64,000 nucleotides of DNA from Lycium barbarum (lineage: Eukaryota; Streptophyta; Magnoliopsida; Solanales; Solanaceae), in contig NC_083346.1 in NCBI RefSeq assembly GCF_019175385.1, forward strand, positions 88,488,543-88,552,542, in the 5' to 3' direction. This document shows positions 22,007-34,609 of the stretch, one piece after another (the first letter of the stretch is position 1; every line of letters begins with the position of its first letter). The notes under the pieces are model-generated. The model saw only the letters and a program-made list of their open reading frames with translations. It was not told the DNA's origin and did not search any database. The translations under genes and the position numbers were made by a program.

Positions 22007-22845
22007 CTAATTTTAGAGTGGGCTTTACATGTGTATTATATGTCGAGTCATATTGCACATAGTTTCGTAAAATAGGACTATCAATATTATTTAAACAAAT
22101 TTTCGACTAAAATACATGAAAGAATAAAGTACGTCTCTGTGATTGATTAATATGGATCTTCGTATGCAGGCTTGTTTGTCGAAGTCAAAATGATTGAATA
22201 TCGTGTGAACCTATGATGATGAACATTCGAAGTTTAATTAGATATAAGTGATTCTTTGACATATTATAATTTTATCAGGTACAAACATGCAATAAAGCAT
22301 AACTCACTTACTACTTCTTTATAGACATAAGTCTTGGTGTCTGATTCTTTCATCGGTCGTGGTTGCTCTATCATCATCAAGAATCTTGTTGTCAATATTA
22401 ATATTCTTGAAAGTACGGCATAAACGTTTGAAACTTTGTTCTAAACAAACATCAAATTTGGCGTACCTTATTTGTGACAGGATTAATTGGCAGAAAGTTG
22501 CTTATTACTTTTCCTAGCAATGCTTTAAAACTAACACACTAAGAGATGGCAGACGTAAAAACAACTCACACATATTGCACCTACACATAACAAATCCAGA
22601 CTTTCGTGTTTATGCCATAACTTCACAAAATATCACAAGATCACATGTTTATTCTCAACATATTAGTAAGACCATCTTGACATAACACCATAAGACGATG
22701 TCACACACATCCAATTTTAGGGAAAAGGCATAAGTACCCCCTTGAATTATACCCGAAATTTCAGGAACACACCTTATTTTTATGCAGGTCCTATTACCCC
22801 CTAAATTTTTTAAAATAGAATAAATACCACCCCAAGTGCTGAGGT
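22007..22845. other. Non-coding stretch
   Basis: No gene. At about 22719-22843 a block (GGGAAAAGGCATAAGTACCC, then CCCCCTAAATTTTTTAAAAT) resembles a widespread short repeat of plant genomes, but I cannot see both ends. Confidence 0.4.
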
Positions 22846-23370
22846 TGTTGACACCCAATTTTTGTCATCCAAAAGATTCAAATTAACTAATCAAGCTTCT
22901 GAATCGCAAACAGAGTAAAAAACATATTTAGAAAATCCAAAAAATACTTTCTAAAACAGCTTTGAGTGACATTTTGCCAATGAATTGGCAAAATATCCCA
23001 ATATATATTATATATATTTTGCGTATAATTTTAAGCATTAATTATGTCTATTTATCAATTAGAAAATCAATTTACACAAAAAACAAGTGTTTTAATTACG
23101 TACGTATCTTAATTGTCAAATTAAAGTCCTTCATGACTTGATTAGCATGACAAGTCGATTTTGCAAATAAATATTTTACTATGTCAAGAAGCTTGATTAA
23201 TTAATTAAATGATTAATTCGTCTCAATTATACTCTAAATTGGCTTAATTTTAAATATTGGTTTTAATTGGGAAACAATGGATTCAATTTGAGCCAAATTG
23301 GTTGTAACTGAAATGAATTTGGCTATAAATTAAGGAGGCAAGGTATGTTAAGGTTGCCCCCTTTCTTTCT
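22846..23370 (+). mobile_element. LTR fragment starting TGTTGACACCC (Ogre/Tat-like, tentative)
   Basis: TGTTGACACCCAATTTTTGT at 22846 is a typical start of Ogre/Tat-type LTRs and resembles, inverted, the terminus at 50460 (TGTTGATACCTAATTTCATC). A TATA-like CTATAAATTAAGG lies near 23322. The LTR runs into unrelated LTR sequence near 23370 and has no visible 3' end. Confidence 0.4.
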
Positions 23371-23835
23371 TATGGCATGATCATATTGATACGAACCTAC
23401 ACAAATGTCCTTCATAATGACTCCATTCCTAGAAATACTAGAAGCTTATGGGTCTTGATGTTCTTATGATATTGTTGACACTTATCTCATGATTATTGAT
23501 CTTATTTATTGATGTTGATCTCACTTTATGGTAATTGTTCCTTCAAGGTGATATATGTTTATGATGATAGTTCCATAATGATAATCGGAGGCTACTGATC
23601 TTACGTCACTCCGATAGAGTTATAGCTTTTATTTGGCTCTCATGCATGCTTTATATATGTATGTATTTCCTCACAGCGAGCCGCGCTATAGTCGGCCGGG
23701 CAAGCACGTAGATGTGCACACTACTGCAGTGGGTAGGTTATGATGTTACCTTGAAAGCTGGATGCCCCGGACGCGAGATGATGATGATATGATGATAACA
23801 TCGAGCCTATATGGCCGGGTACGGTATTTTATATA

Positions 23836-23871
<36 letters not shown>

Positions 23872-23898
23872 TGAAAATGTTTTTTTTTAAAAGCTAAG

Positions 23899-26113
23899 TG
23901 TCACGACCCAACCCAATGAGTCGTGACGAGTGTCTGACCTCTAGTGACCAAATACCCCTAAACACATATCTGAACCATACTGAATATCAAGGGCCCATAA
24001 ATGGCATAAACTGATCTCTTACTGCCTCATGAAAGAATAACATTATAAACTTGGTACAGACCGTACTTACGCATACATACTGGAAAAAAACAGCGCAAGC
24101 CAGCTAGGCCACTACATATACTGTACACAAAAGAATGGGAGCTGACAGGGCTACATCATCTGACTAATACCTACAACTGTCTACAGACCTCTACTGGAAT
24201 GAAAGTTGTAGAAAGGACGGGATAGGGCCCCGTCATACCCATATGCATATACATCTCAAAAGGGCTAGCATACCAAAATAGACTGCAACTCCGGATCAAT
24301 AGAGCGCACTGACCACTGCTGGATAGAAGTCCTACTAAGCTGGACCACCTATCGATCTACCTGAACCTGCGGGCATGAACGCAGCCCCTCGAGCAACGGG
24401 GAGTCAGTACGGATAATGTACTGAGTATGAAAGGCATAAGAACAGCATGTATATATATGAGAATCATGAATAAAATCTGAACTCATAAACTAAAATGGCT
24501 AGCTGCATGTATTTGTATGAACTAGTATCTATGTGTATCTGCATAATATGCATGCTCTTAATGATAATCTTGCCCATATATATATATAGGTCATAGTTTA
24601 CCTGATAGTGCTGTGGAACGTACAATCCGATCTATATATCATATAATAGTGCTGAGAAACGTACGACCCGATCCATATATAATAATATAATAGTGCCGAG
24701 GAACGTACGACCCGATCCATATATAATAATATAATAGTGTCGAGGAACGTACGACCTGATCCATATATAATAATATAATAGTGTCGAGGAACGTACGGCC
24801 CGATCCATATATAATAATATAATAGTGCGTATATAACACATTCTGGTCACGAGTCAATGTGCATATATGAATATGGATGCAATGCATGAATGAAATGAAT
24901 ACATAGAGCTCTCGGAGTGACATGAGATCGTACTATCTCCGATGAACCTTCTTTGAGCTAACATCATCAATATAAGAAATCTCAAGACCCATGAACAGAA
25001 GGAACGATCATAGATGGAATACAGGAACATTAAAGACTGAAGGACTCGTAGTGCTGCTAAGAGTAGAGTAATATGGGAGCTCGCTTACTCGTTCGGTTCA
25101 TGTCATAAGGTCATGCCAAAAGAAAGAAAGGATAACCTTAACATACCTTGAAGTATACCCAATCGTCCAACTTCTACCTCTCAAACTTGTAAGTCTACAA
25201 TCAAGATAACGTAAGCCGTAATCAGACTATTTACCTCGGTTACTAATCATTTATACGAATAGAGCTTGAAAAATTATGGGCAACATTTCCCTTATAAGCT
25301 TAACAACCCTTCAACTTCCCATTCAATCCAACATCAACCACAACAACAATAACAACACTTATATATAAATATATACTCAAATTTATCCCCAATCATCTCT
25401 TAAAATAGCCTCAAATCACTACCTTGCCCTTCATCAACTTACCACTTCCACAAATACCCTATCTTTACTTAAAATCACCAAAACTCTCGATAATTAACTC
25501 AAATACAAGGGTCGAAATCATTCACATACCTTGAGGGGCCTAAGATTCCAAGAATCACTTCAACTCTAACTTCCTAAGCTTCACAACCTTGAAGAAACCT
25601 TAGAATCAACCTTCTTCTTTACAAGCTTGGGTTTACGGGGTTCGGATCTTGCCAAATCTTCACTAATATGATAGGAAATATTGGGAATGAATATACTAGG
25701 GTTTTCTATGATTTGGAAGAGAGAAAATAAGAAATAGGGTCGTGAACCACATATTTATACTCGGAATTAAAAAGCTCTAGCGGTGCAGTTCGACGGACTG
25801 GTCGACGACCCGTCGACCTTCGCCTGCAGATCTCCATGCTATGGAACCTTGTCGACGCCGCACAATGACGGTCCATCGACTATGTCGACGACCCGTCGAC
25901 AATGACTGGTGTCTGCAGACTTCTCCAGTTCAGTTCAAGTATTCGATTAGTTCAACTTCCAACCTAGTAAATCACCCGGGATACCTGCTGGTATCTTAGT
26001 ACATGGGGTAAGGCACTTTCTATCTCCAAAACTCGGACACGAGTCTCAATTCCAAGGGCATACCCGACTATGAAACCATAGGTTTTAATACGACGAGAAC
26101 GAGAGGCGTAACA
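23899..26113 (-). mobile_element. Solo LTR (gypsy-type), TSD CTAAG
   Basis: The 2215-bp unit starts TGTCACGACCCAACCCAATG and ends GAGGCGTAACA. It is flanked by perfect CTAAG copies at 23894-23898 and 26114-26118. No internal region, PBS or second LTR, so it is a solo LTR. Orientation minus follows sister elements whose polymerase reads minus with the same LTR ends. Near 25780-25905 a cluster of GTCGAC-based palindromes lies close to its U3 end. Confidence 0.93.
24608..24824 (+). repeat. 44-bp minisatellite, five units, inside a solo LTR
   Basis: Units begin at 24608 (41 bp, diverged), 24649, 24693, 24737 and 24781, each with the core GAACGTACGACCCGATCCAT followed by an AT-rich stretch. Later units differ by one to three substitutions. 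The array yields long frames on the minus strand that are not genes. Confidence 0.95.
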
Positions 26114-26708
26114 CTAAGTATGCATGACATCCGCCTTAAGAGGCATTCAGAGGTACAGGGCGATCTATCTTATCTTATGTTGTCTTCATACTTTCATTAT
26201 GTTGTTACTCATGCCTTACATACTCGGTACATTATTCGTACTGATGTCCTTTTGCTTATGAATGCTTCGTTCATACCCGCAGGTAGACAGGGAGACGGTT
26301 CAGACTCATAGGCTGTCTTTTCAGCGGTTGTACAGGAGCACTCCACTTGTTCCGGAGTTGCAGTCTAGTTGGTATAATCCTTTTTGTGTACAGATGGGTA
26401 CGGCGGGGTCCTGTCCAGTCCTTTTTATGTTACGCACTCCAGTAGAGGCTAGTAGACAGATATGCATAGTCAAATGTTCCATGAATTTCTCGGTCCATGT
26501 TTTATTGTATCATCGTTGAGATAGCCTTGTCGGCATGTATACTTGGAATCAACTTGATGATGTATGTATATTATCTTTGGGCTTGTGTCCCACACAGTTT
26601 ATGATAATTATGAGTTAGCATGATGGCCCACTCAGGTATAGATATGAGATGCATGTACGTGTTGTGGTGCTCGGTAGATTAGCTCCAGTGCCTGGTTGGG
26701 TCATGACA

Positions 26709-26835
26709 GGATGCCTCGGTCTCGGACCTACCGGGAAAAGCATAGCAATGAGCACCACCACGTCCACTCTGGCCAGACTGTGCTCCTGCCCTGGAGACCT
26801 GGGAATCACCCCTACCAGACTGATTTCCACTCACA
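26709..26835 (-). pseudogene. Gypsy gag-protease junction fragment
   Basis: The minus strand reads NQSGRGDSQVSRAGAQSGQS then GRGGAHCYAFPGRSEAEASD. This is the conserved stretch between the gag zinc knuckle and the protease of plant chromovirus-type gypsy elements. It is cut on one side by the LTR end at 26708 and on the other by the solo LTR at 26841. Confidence 0.6.
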
Positions 26836-26840
26836 ACAAT

Positions 26841-29800
26841 TGTTATATCCCGTATTTTCGCGCATTTGAAAAAATTAGAAATAATCTTGACTTGTATGAA
26901 ATAAAGTCATAATTGGTTACAGTTAACATAAGAGTTGTGCATGAAAGAATATTAATGTGGAAGTGTCGAGGAAGACTAAGGGCAAATTTGGAATTTTGGA
27001 AATTAGTTTCGGGAATTACAAAATTTGATTCACAAGTCATTGGGCTCAAAAAATTGAATTGAAATCAAAGCCCAAGACTTGAGGGGGTGGCCGGCCAAGT
27101 GAGGCCCAAGCCCACCACACTTCACAAATTTTTTCCATGTGCTACAATTAAATATATAGTGGCCTTTATCCCTTAGACCCTTCAAGAAACATAGAACAAA
27201 GAACAAAGCAAACAAAGAGAGCAAGAAGAGAAGGTCACGGGTTGGCCATAGAAAATTTGACCCTCACAAATCTCCCTCCAAAAATTATTATCTTGTGGTT
27301 TTTATACTAATTCAAGGTCCCTTAACAACGTGGTGTAGTTGGTTTGGAAGAAGGAGGACTTGGGTCTTCAAATTGACAAGTTACCCAAGTGAAGAAGATT
27401 GGAAGAAAAGGTAAGGATTCATTCTCTTTTATATGTTATAAAGCCTTTGTTTATGTTGTATTAAGTAGAGATGAGTAGAAAATATGGTAACATGGAAGTT
27501 TAGAAAGTGGGTGTACATGTGTGCATGTGGCCGTGTATATGCATTATGATGTGTAGTTGGAATGAGTTGAATTTCATGTTTTATTTTAGTTGTGAGTAGG
27601 GTGGAATTAATATTGGAAAAAAAAAGTCGAATGAATTTGGTGAAAGTTGGAAAAACTACATGTTGGCCGTAGGGTTAGGTATGATGAAATGGAAATGGTT
27701 TAAATGTTGTATAATATGTTAATTGTGTTGTTGTGATTCTTGCATTGTAAATGTAGGAAAAATGATGTAAGCTGCAGTGAAATGGAGTGTGAGAACTTAT
27801 GCCGTTTGCCTATGATTTTATAACATTATGGAATTAAGTTGTTAGGGTGCAAACTATGATGATTGTTGATGAATATAGAAGATGGAATTGAGTTATGAAT
27901 GTGTATGTTAAAGATTAGAAGAACCGGATAAATTATGGTTGTGGCGGAAAGTGTATATACTTTGTATATCTTGTGTATATAGTGTAGAAACGATATGAAA
28001 TGCTTCTAAACTATGTTGTGGTGATCTAGATTGATAATGAATGTGAAATCGTCGAGATTAGTTTGAAAGTTAAGGTTAAAGTAAAGGTTATAGCATTATG
28101 TCGACAAGTAGAACTAGTTGTGCCATATTGTGTTTCTAGTGTTTGTTGTTGATGTTGATGTTGTTGATGATTGTGAGCCGAGTTGAATTCTCGGGGGTGC
28201 TATATGTATAGGGGAAGTGCTGCCGAAATTTCGGTAGACAGATATGAGTTGAATTGAATTCGTAGCATCTATAGCTTACAATTGGTAAATGTGACCATTT
28301 GCAGATTTTCGACGAAACGGAGAGTGAGCTTGGATAGGCTTAAAAAGCTCAAAAGGTATGTAAAGCTACCCCGATCCTTCTTTTGGCATGCCTAAGTGTA
28401 TTAGGATCGAATTCGGGCCTCGAAAGACTTTCTGCCCCTCGGAATCCGCAAGTGAAAATATCACTTTTTCTTTCAGTAAGACTGAACTCTTTTGGTATGT
28501 TTTCTTGGAAATTATGCAAACCTTCTCTAAACTCCTTGGAAAGCTACAGAATGTCCGTAGAACCTTTATAGGTGACCCCATAAGCTTAAAGGGAGTAATT
28601 TGGACCCATCGCCTTGCTTGTCCCGAGGTGGGCCCACTATTCCCGGTTTTGCCCTTAATGTACTTAAGTCTTCTTTTCGAATAGTTCTTAAAAGAAACGT
28701 TTAGACTACCATTCTAATTACCTAACAAACGTTGTTTTAAATATTCCAGTAAGTCTGATAAATTGTTTTGATACTCGAAACTCATTTACTATGATTCCTT
28801 CCGACTTCATTGGATCGGTTTGTCTTTGATATGCCTCATCGAGTCTATGGAAACATTCATGATATTTTAATTGCATTAGTCTCTCACTACTCCATTCGTG
28901 GATGCCCCAATGTTTCCCACACTGAGCCCGGGCCAGGATATGTTGTCAAGCGCGATCCTTTGCATTGTTCGTCGTGCCTCGATGTGAGGGGGCAGGTATA
29001 CGCGTACATGGGTTTGTGGAGTATGTTGTGCCATGTACGTTTGTTCTGATATGATTTACTATGGCCATCTGATATGACATATTATGTTACGGGGTTATGC
29101 CCTTATTCTGATTCTTCTGTGTTGTGGCACCAGCGTCGGGAGGGTGGCCATGTTCTGTCTGCCGAGTCCCTTGGCAGGGGCCGGATTTGATATGACATAT
29201 GTTTCTGTACACACTCTGCATGTTTTGAAAATATGTGTTTGATACTTTGGATTTTCTGCTTACTTTCTGTACTTTCTGTACCGGTTATGATCTTGTTTCT
29301 GTAATTCAGCCTTTGCATATTCAGTACATATTTCGTACTGACCCCCTTTCCTCGGGGGCTGCGTTTTCATGCCGCGCAGGTACCGACGACAGGTTTGCTG
29401 ATCCGTCCGCTTAGGATCTCCTTCTGCTATTTTTGGAGCGCTCTTTTATTCAGAGCCATCTTTTGGTATAGTCTGTCACTTCTATATATGTATATTCTCG
29501 TTCATGGGTACGGCGGGGCCCTGTCCCGTCATATGATTCTGTCGGTCTGGTAGAGGTCTGTGGACATGTTTGTGGGTTGGGATCTTTCTGTACAGCTGTG
29601 TGTATATGTTGTGTTTGGGCGATCCCATTCGCCGCGGCGGCCGGTCCGCATATATTTAAATGTTACTCTGTTGGCCCTGTGTGGCCTTTGTTGGTATTTT
29701 CTGCGTGCAGGGTATATGGGATAGTCCGTAAAACAAAGGAAACTCTGCCGAAATTTTTCTGGAGATTATCTAAATTGGAACTAAAGCCTTGTCGGCTTCT

Positions 29801-29871
29801 GCTATATACTAGAATGTGATTGAGTGCCCAGATCGGGCACTAGTCACGGCCTACGGGGTTGGGTCGTGACA
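26841..29871 (+). mobile_element. Large solo LTR (3.0 kb, gypsy-type), TSD ACAAT
   Basis: Begins TGTTATATCCCGTATTTTCG and ends ACGGGGTTGGGTCGTGACA. Perfect ACAAT copies lie at 26836-26840 and 29872-29876. At 3031 bp it fits the long LTRs of Tekay/Del-type chromoviruses. It shows typical LTR text such as GTACGGCGGGGCCCTGTCCC, and no polymerase coding. No PBS follows, so it is a solo LTR. Confidence 0.93.
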
Positions 29872-29876
29872 ACAAT

Positions 29877-30361
29877 ATTCTTTAAATTAGAGAAAATAAT
29901 CAAATGAGTTTTTAACACCATCCATCTTATGTGATTAGTGATTTGTGTCCATCACTTCCTAAAAGTAAATTTGTGTGTTTGTAAGCAAAACATGCATATC
30001 AAATAAAGATTTGGATTCTGAGGATCAAAAACTCATTATATGCTTTTGGAGTTTTGAAATGTGCAATGACGCGTACACGTTCCATAATTCTCTTGAAATC
30101 ATCCGTATTAGCATAATCTCCTGATAACTTGTCTGCACAACTGGTTAAAATTGTTCTGGACAACTAAAGTTAATATGAATGCTTCTACATTGTACAATAA
30201 ATGAATTAAATTACATCTGATTCGTAAATTATTTTGACTGGTATGAGGTAGTTATATCTAGAGATATACTTATGTTAATAAATCTAGCGTTCTTGTATTT
30301 TCTGCATGTTCATGACTTTCCACATTTTAAAACTGCATGAATGCCTTCTTGAAGAATTAAG
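29877..30361. other. Unclassified non-coding stretch between two nests
   Basis: No frame or repeat recognised. It separates the solo LTR at 26841-29871 from the copia 3' LTR at 30362. It ends in TTAAG (30357-30361), the likely target sequence of the copia insertion. Confidence 0.5.
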
Positions 30362-30370
30362 TGTAGAATA

Positions 30371-30547
30371 AGGGGCAGCCCGGTGCACTAAAGCTCCCGC
30401 TATGCGCGGGGTCCGGGGAAGGGCCGGACCACAAGGGTCTTTTGTACGCAGCCTTACCTTGCATTTCTGCAAGAGGCTGTTTCCACGGCTCAAACTCGTG
30501 ACCTCCTGGTCACATGGCAACAACTTTACCAGTTACGCCAAGGCTCC
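30371..30547 (-). mobile_element. Complete Au-type SINE with 7-bp TSD
   Basis: The minus strand begins GGAGCCTTGGCGTAACTGG (tRNA-like head, A box area). It continues through a B-box-like GGTCACGAGTTTGAGCCGTG, AAACAGCCTCTTGCAGAAAT and TGTGGTCCGGCCCTTCCCCG, and ends CGGGCTGCCCC. This matches the angiosperm Au SINE. TAGAATA is repeated at 30364-30370 and 30548-30554. It inserted just inside the outer end of the copia LTR. Confidence 0.9.
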
Positions 30548-30635
30548 TAGAATAGACAAGATGAAGAAGAATACATTGTAAAGAGAGAAATTCTGTATAT
30601 TATTATATTCAGCTTGTGTTTCAATAATGAGTACA

Positions 30636-30638
<3 letters not shown>

Positions 30639-30684
<46 letters not shown>
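30639..30684. repeat. (AT)n microsatellite in the copia LTR
   Basis: About 23 uninterrupted AT dinucleotides. Long dinucleotide tracts are hypermutable and assembly of their exact length is unreliable. Confidence 0.95.
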
Positions 30685-30687
<3 letters not shown>

Positions 30688-30911
30688 TGATCAATTTCTC
30701 CAATCTAGTTTTAAGCCTCCAAGTAACTAACTTATGGAATCTACTAACTAACTAACTAACTATTCATAATTCTGTTAATCACCTAAGTATCTGAACTTAA
30801 CAGATTAGTCCTTCAACTATTTAAGTATTACAGTTTGGTCCTTCTGCACTCCCCCTCAAGCTAGGTCTTAGGTACTCCAAAGATGTTTAACAGAACTAGC
30901 TTGGAACAAAG

Positions 30912-31331
30912 CTAGTTGTGTTGAACTCTTGTAAGACCTTTGGTCAAGATATCTGCAAGCTGCTCCAAAGTTGATATATATTTTGTTGCTACCATGCCTT
31001 GTAGTATCTTTTCTCTAATGAAGTGGCAGTCTATCTCTATATGTTTAGTTCTTTCATGATAAACTGGATTTGCTGCAATCTGTATGACAACCTTACTATC
31101 ACTGAGTATCTGTACAGGACTTATGATTTCAATTCCAAGTTCTTTAACTAAACCAAGCAGCCATACTAACTCTGACACAGTTGAAGCAATACTTCTATAT
31201 TCAGCCTCTGCACTACTTCTGGAAACAGTTGTTTGCTTCTTTGATTTCCAAGTGATCAATGAATCTCCAAGCTTTTATAAGATACCCAGTAACAGACTTC
31301 CTTGAGATTAGACAGGCTTCCCAATCTGCAT
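30912..31331 (-). pseudogene. Copia RNase H domain, C-terminal part
   Basis: The minus strand encodes the end of copia pol: ITWKSKKQTTVSRSSAEAEY, RSIASTVSELVWLLGLVKEL, LSDSKVVIQIAANPVYHERT, KHIEIDCHFIREKI and LADILTKGL, all hallmark RNase H motifs. It is cut at 31331 by the Ogre/Tat-like insertion; a frameshift lies near 31260. Confidence 0.93.
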
Positions 31332-33557
31332 CGTAGAGGTTCTACTTTTTCTGATTCGTATTTGCACTTGCCTCGTTTTAAAAGGAAAGTGTCCCGGGGA
31401 AGTATGGTTGTCAATCGTACCGGGAAAAAGAAAAAAATATACTTCTACGTGGATGGAGCTATAAATGGACTTATTTTAGAGTCGCCACCTAATTTTTAGG
31501 AAATTAGGAAAGCTAGTTCCAAAAGGGTTCATTCAAAACAGTTAAATTTTAAAAGAATTCTAATCTCACCAAAGTATGGGTAAGGGTTCTGGTGATCCCC
31601 GGGGAAGGTGTTAGGCACCCCGGTATTAAGGATCCGTAAAATACGGTTAACCTACGGGTTCTAATAGTATGACTTTGTAGATATAAATTATTTATGGTAA
31701 AAAAAATTATTTTGGCTTATATTTCCGCAACAAAAGATTTTAGCCATTCATGCGAAATATACCATGTTTCAAGAAACAAACATGGTAAAATTTTGCCCAA
31801 AATTGGGCGTTTAGGGTGTCAGACTGGAACACTTAGGCTAATACTGTCACGACTCAGCTAGGGCCATGACGGGTACCCGGGGCTAGCCACCGAGCACCAC
31901 TCGTACTACTGCTCATCTTGCTCATTTAATGGTCTTTTATCGGCTTTATACTCCAATTGTAGGAAATCATATTTTACATGGAAACATAAATACTTTTTGT
32001 ATACATTTGTCTCTCGGTCATCAAAATAATATATACATATAATAGCATTTCGTGAGACCATCTAACCCACACTGCGCATCCACGAGCCTCTACCGGAGTA
32101 CTAAACATAAGGACGGGACAAGACCCTGTCATGCCTAAAGATACATATACATGAATATACACAAAAGAATCGTCATAAGCACCTCTGAACAAAGGAGTGC
32201 TTTCAATCGGCTGACAGCTACTGCTGGTCTGGGTCGACCTCTCCTCCCTGTCTACCTGTGGTCATGAACACAGCGTCCAAAGAAAACGGATGTCAGTAAG
32301 AACATTGTACTAAGTATGAGAGGCATAAACAAAGAAATAGAACAATGACATAATGGAAATATCAATATGGAAAATCTATATCTGACGGTCATGCATAAAG
32401 AATTAAGTCATGCTGTCTTACTCATACTCGTCATCTTATCATGTATGCACAATGTATAAGTTGCCCGTCCATATCGGATCGGTGTGATAATCATAACATT
32501 AGCCTGCGTCCAGGCCTCCCGCGTCCGGGGTATCATCTCATGCCGCCCACTAGTGGTGTCTGCCCATGCCATTTGGCCATGGTGTATCGTATAGCTGCCC
32601 GCCTTAGCGGTGACTGCCCGGCCAACTAGGCGCGGTGTTATATCATCATCATACATGCTCATCATAATATGCTTATCGTAACATACTTATCACAATACAT
32701 GCATAAGACTTACGAACAACTTTACTTTATCGGGGTGACGTAAGGTCGTGATCCCCCGATTTCATTATGGAGCAATTATCGACATCCTGCCTCACCTTGA
32801 AGGAACTAACATATAAGGTGAGTGTGAGAAATAAATAACATCATGCCATTTTAAGATCATCATATCATATCTCTTATCTTATATTACTATCCATGGATAT
32901 AGGCTTTTAGCTTCCCGGAATATAGGGACTCATGAAGAGGAGGAAAATTATGCTATGAGATTCATGCCATTAGAAATAAGGGACTAGCCTCACATACTTT
33001 TGACATTTAACTAAGCTATCGTTCGCTTGTTCTCCTTCGATATCGCGTTTCTACCTTCAAAAGAGAATTCGCATTTACGTTAGTTAATCGACTATAAGAA
33101 CGCACTACTATTTCTAGGGAAAATTGGGCGGCACTTCCTTTGGTTATACTACTTTTCCCATATTCTATATCAACTCCCACACGCTCACAACAACATTCAC
33201 AATATCGCAATCAACAATCATCATTTATATACATTGATCACAATCCACCATTTCTCTTCATTTTCTCCACATTTATGGTTAGAGCTTACCATCGCGTTTC
33301 CTCGTATATAATACTTATTTCATGGCCTAATGTCATTTACAACGTATTCATAATCACAACACTCCATCATTCATAATCCAACCCAACTACTATCCAACCA
33401 TGTCACTATTCACTCACAAATGACCCATTTCCTATGTCTTTTACAGTTCAAGTATCTTAACCTTCTAATGTTTTAGTCATGAAACTTACCTTAGATGATG
33501 GTTGATCAAGCCTTGAATTGAATTACTCCTTTAGCACCAAAACCGTACTTCACCTCT

Positions 33558-34377
33558 TGATGTGATTCTTCGAGTTAACAAAGAACCAATCGACCAGGAT
33601 CTTATTCTTGAAGCGATTGATGGGCAGAATTCAAGAAACGGACGTAAATCGGGCTATACTTCTCGAAATTATGTGATTTCAAGACGAGGAGAAAGATGAC
33701 GATTTGAACTATAAAAATAACTATTGAATGGTTTAAATCAAGTAAGTATTGAAGGAGGAATGATGGAAAGAAAATTAGGGTTCTGGATATGAACTAAAAT
33801 GAATTTTTATCAAGAAACGCGTTCTTGAATGATCAAGAACAAATAAAGTTCCTAAGTCACCACTTGAAATCAACTTACGTGATAAAGAAACACCACACGC
33901 TATTGAAAACAAGATAAAGACTAACACCACCTTGCTTGGAACCAAAAACAAGGATAAAGAAGACCAAATAGAGAAAATAACTCTATTGCAAACTAGGGTT
34001 TATGCTAAAAAACGTGAATAGTATATTTACAAGTCATGAGAACCCTTTATATAGGCCTACGGTCTCTTCTTTTATGGCTACAAATCCCTATTCTACTTTA
34101 GAAAGGAGATAGCTAAAGAAGGAAAGTAAAATCCCTATTCTACAAGGAACAGAATAAAGAAAACTGAATCCTACTAGATCTAGGATAAAAGTCCTACTAA
34201 TGATAGGAAATTAAATCCTACTAAAATATAAATCAAGAAATAAGAAACCTATTTAGAAAAGGATTCAAGAAACAAGAATTGGAAATAATCTTCAAACTTG
34301 AGCTTCTTGGACTTTTCTTTTTCATGAATTCCAGTCTTGTGTTTCTTAATTTTCTTGATATTCTTCATCTTTCATCA
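33558..34377 (-). mobile_element. 820-bp solo LTR nested in the gypsy 3' LTR, TSD CCTCT
   Basis: Starts TGATG, ends CATCA (perfect inverted ends), with CCTCT at 33553-33557 and 34378-34382. The sister LTR shows the uninterrupted site ACTTCACCTCTTTTGGG at about 41152-41168, which proves insertion after the gypsy element arrived. A minus-strand promoter-like CCTATATAAAGGG at about 34045-34057 suggests orientation. Family (copia or other) unknown because no coding is left. Confidence 0.93.
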
Positions 34378-34609
34378 CCTCTTTTGGGTTTTCTTGAGAA
34401 AGATGAACTTAGTGAGATTATTACACTTGATTTCATGGATTTGATGTTATTGACCTTGATTTTCCTTTGGTCCTCTTGAATTCTTGTGAATGAAGTGTTT
34501 AGAGTGTTCTAGAGACTTCTTGAGTCGTGTAGATAAGAAATGAATAAATGAGCTTAGGGTCCCTTTTATTAACTCAAAACCTGATTTTTAATGAACAGTA
34601 GTCGGGTGC

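Larger units (their letters stand above)
23371..26708 (+). mobile_element. Gypsy LTR remnant, split by a solo LTR
   Basis: LTR-type sequence on both sides of the solo LTR at 23899-26113. The left part holds GAGCCGCGCTATAGTCGGCC; the right part holds ATGGGTACGGCGGGGTCCTG. The right part ends in GTGCCTGGTTGGGTCATGAC plus A at 26708, a decayed LTR end. A TATG microsatellite lies at about 23837-23872. The 5' end is not identified. Confidence 0.5.
30362..30848 (-). repeat. Copia 3' LTR with SINE and TA repeat inside
   Basis: The plus-strand ends TGTAGAATA and CTTCTGCA are inverted copies (TGTAGAA/TGCAGAA). The polypurine tract (minus CTTGAGGGGGAG, 30849-30860) abuts the inner end, as expected for a 3' LTR. 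Without the SINE insertion (177 bp plus one 7-bp TSD copy) it is about 303 bp, a usual copia LTR length. The outer boundary is inferred from the inverted termini. Confidence 0.7.

Noticed and set aside
24632..24923. Repetitive Tyr/Ile-rich small proteins on the minus strand
   Set aside because: Produced by the 44-bp minisatellite; no independent support.
33550..34383. Mutator-like element with a 9-bp TSD (TCACCTCTT)
   Set aside because: The 9-bp match is explained by the 5-bp TSD CCTCT plus chance flanking identity (TCA from the LTR end CATCA); TG...CA ends with perfect inverted repeats fit a solo LTR better.
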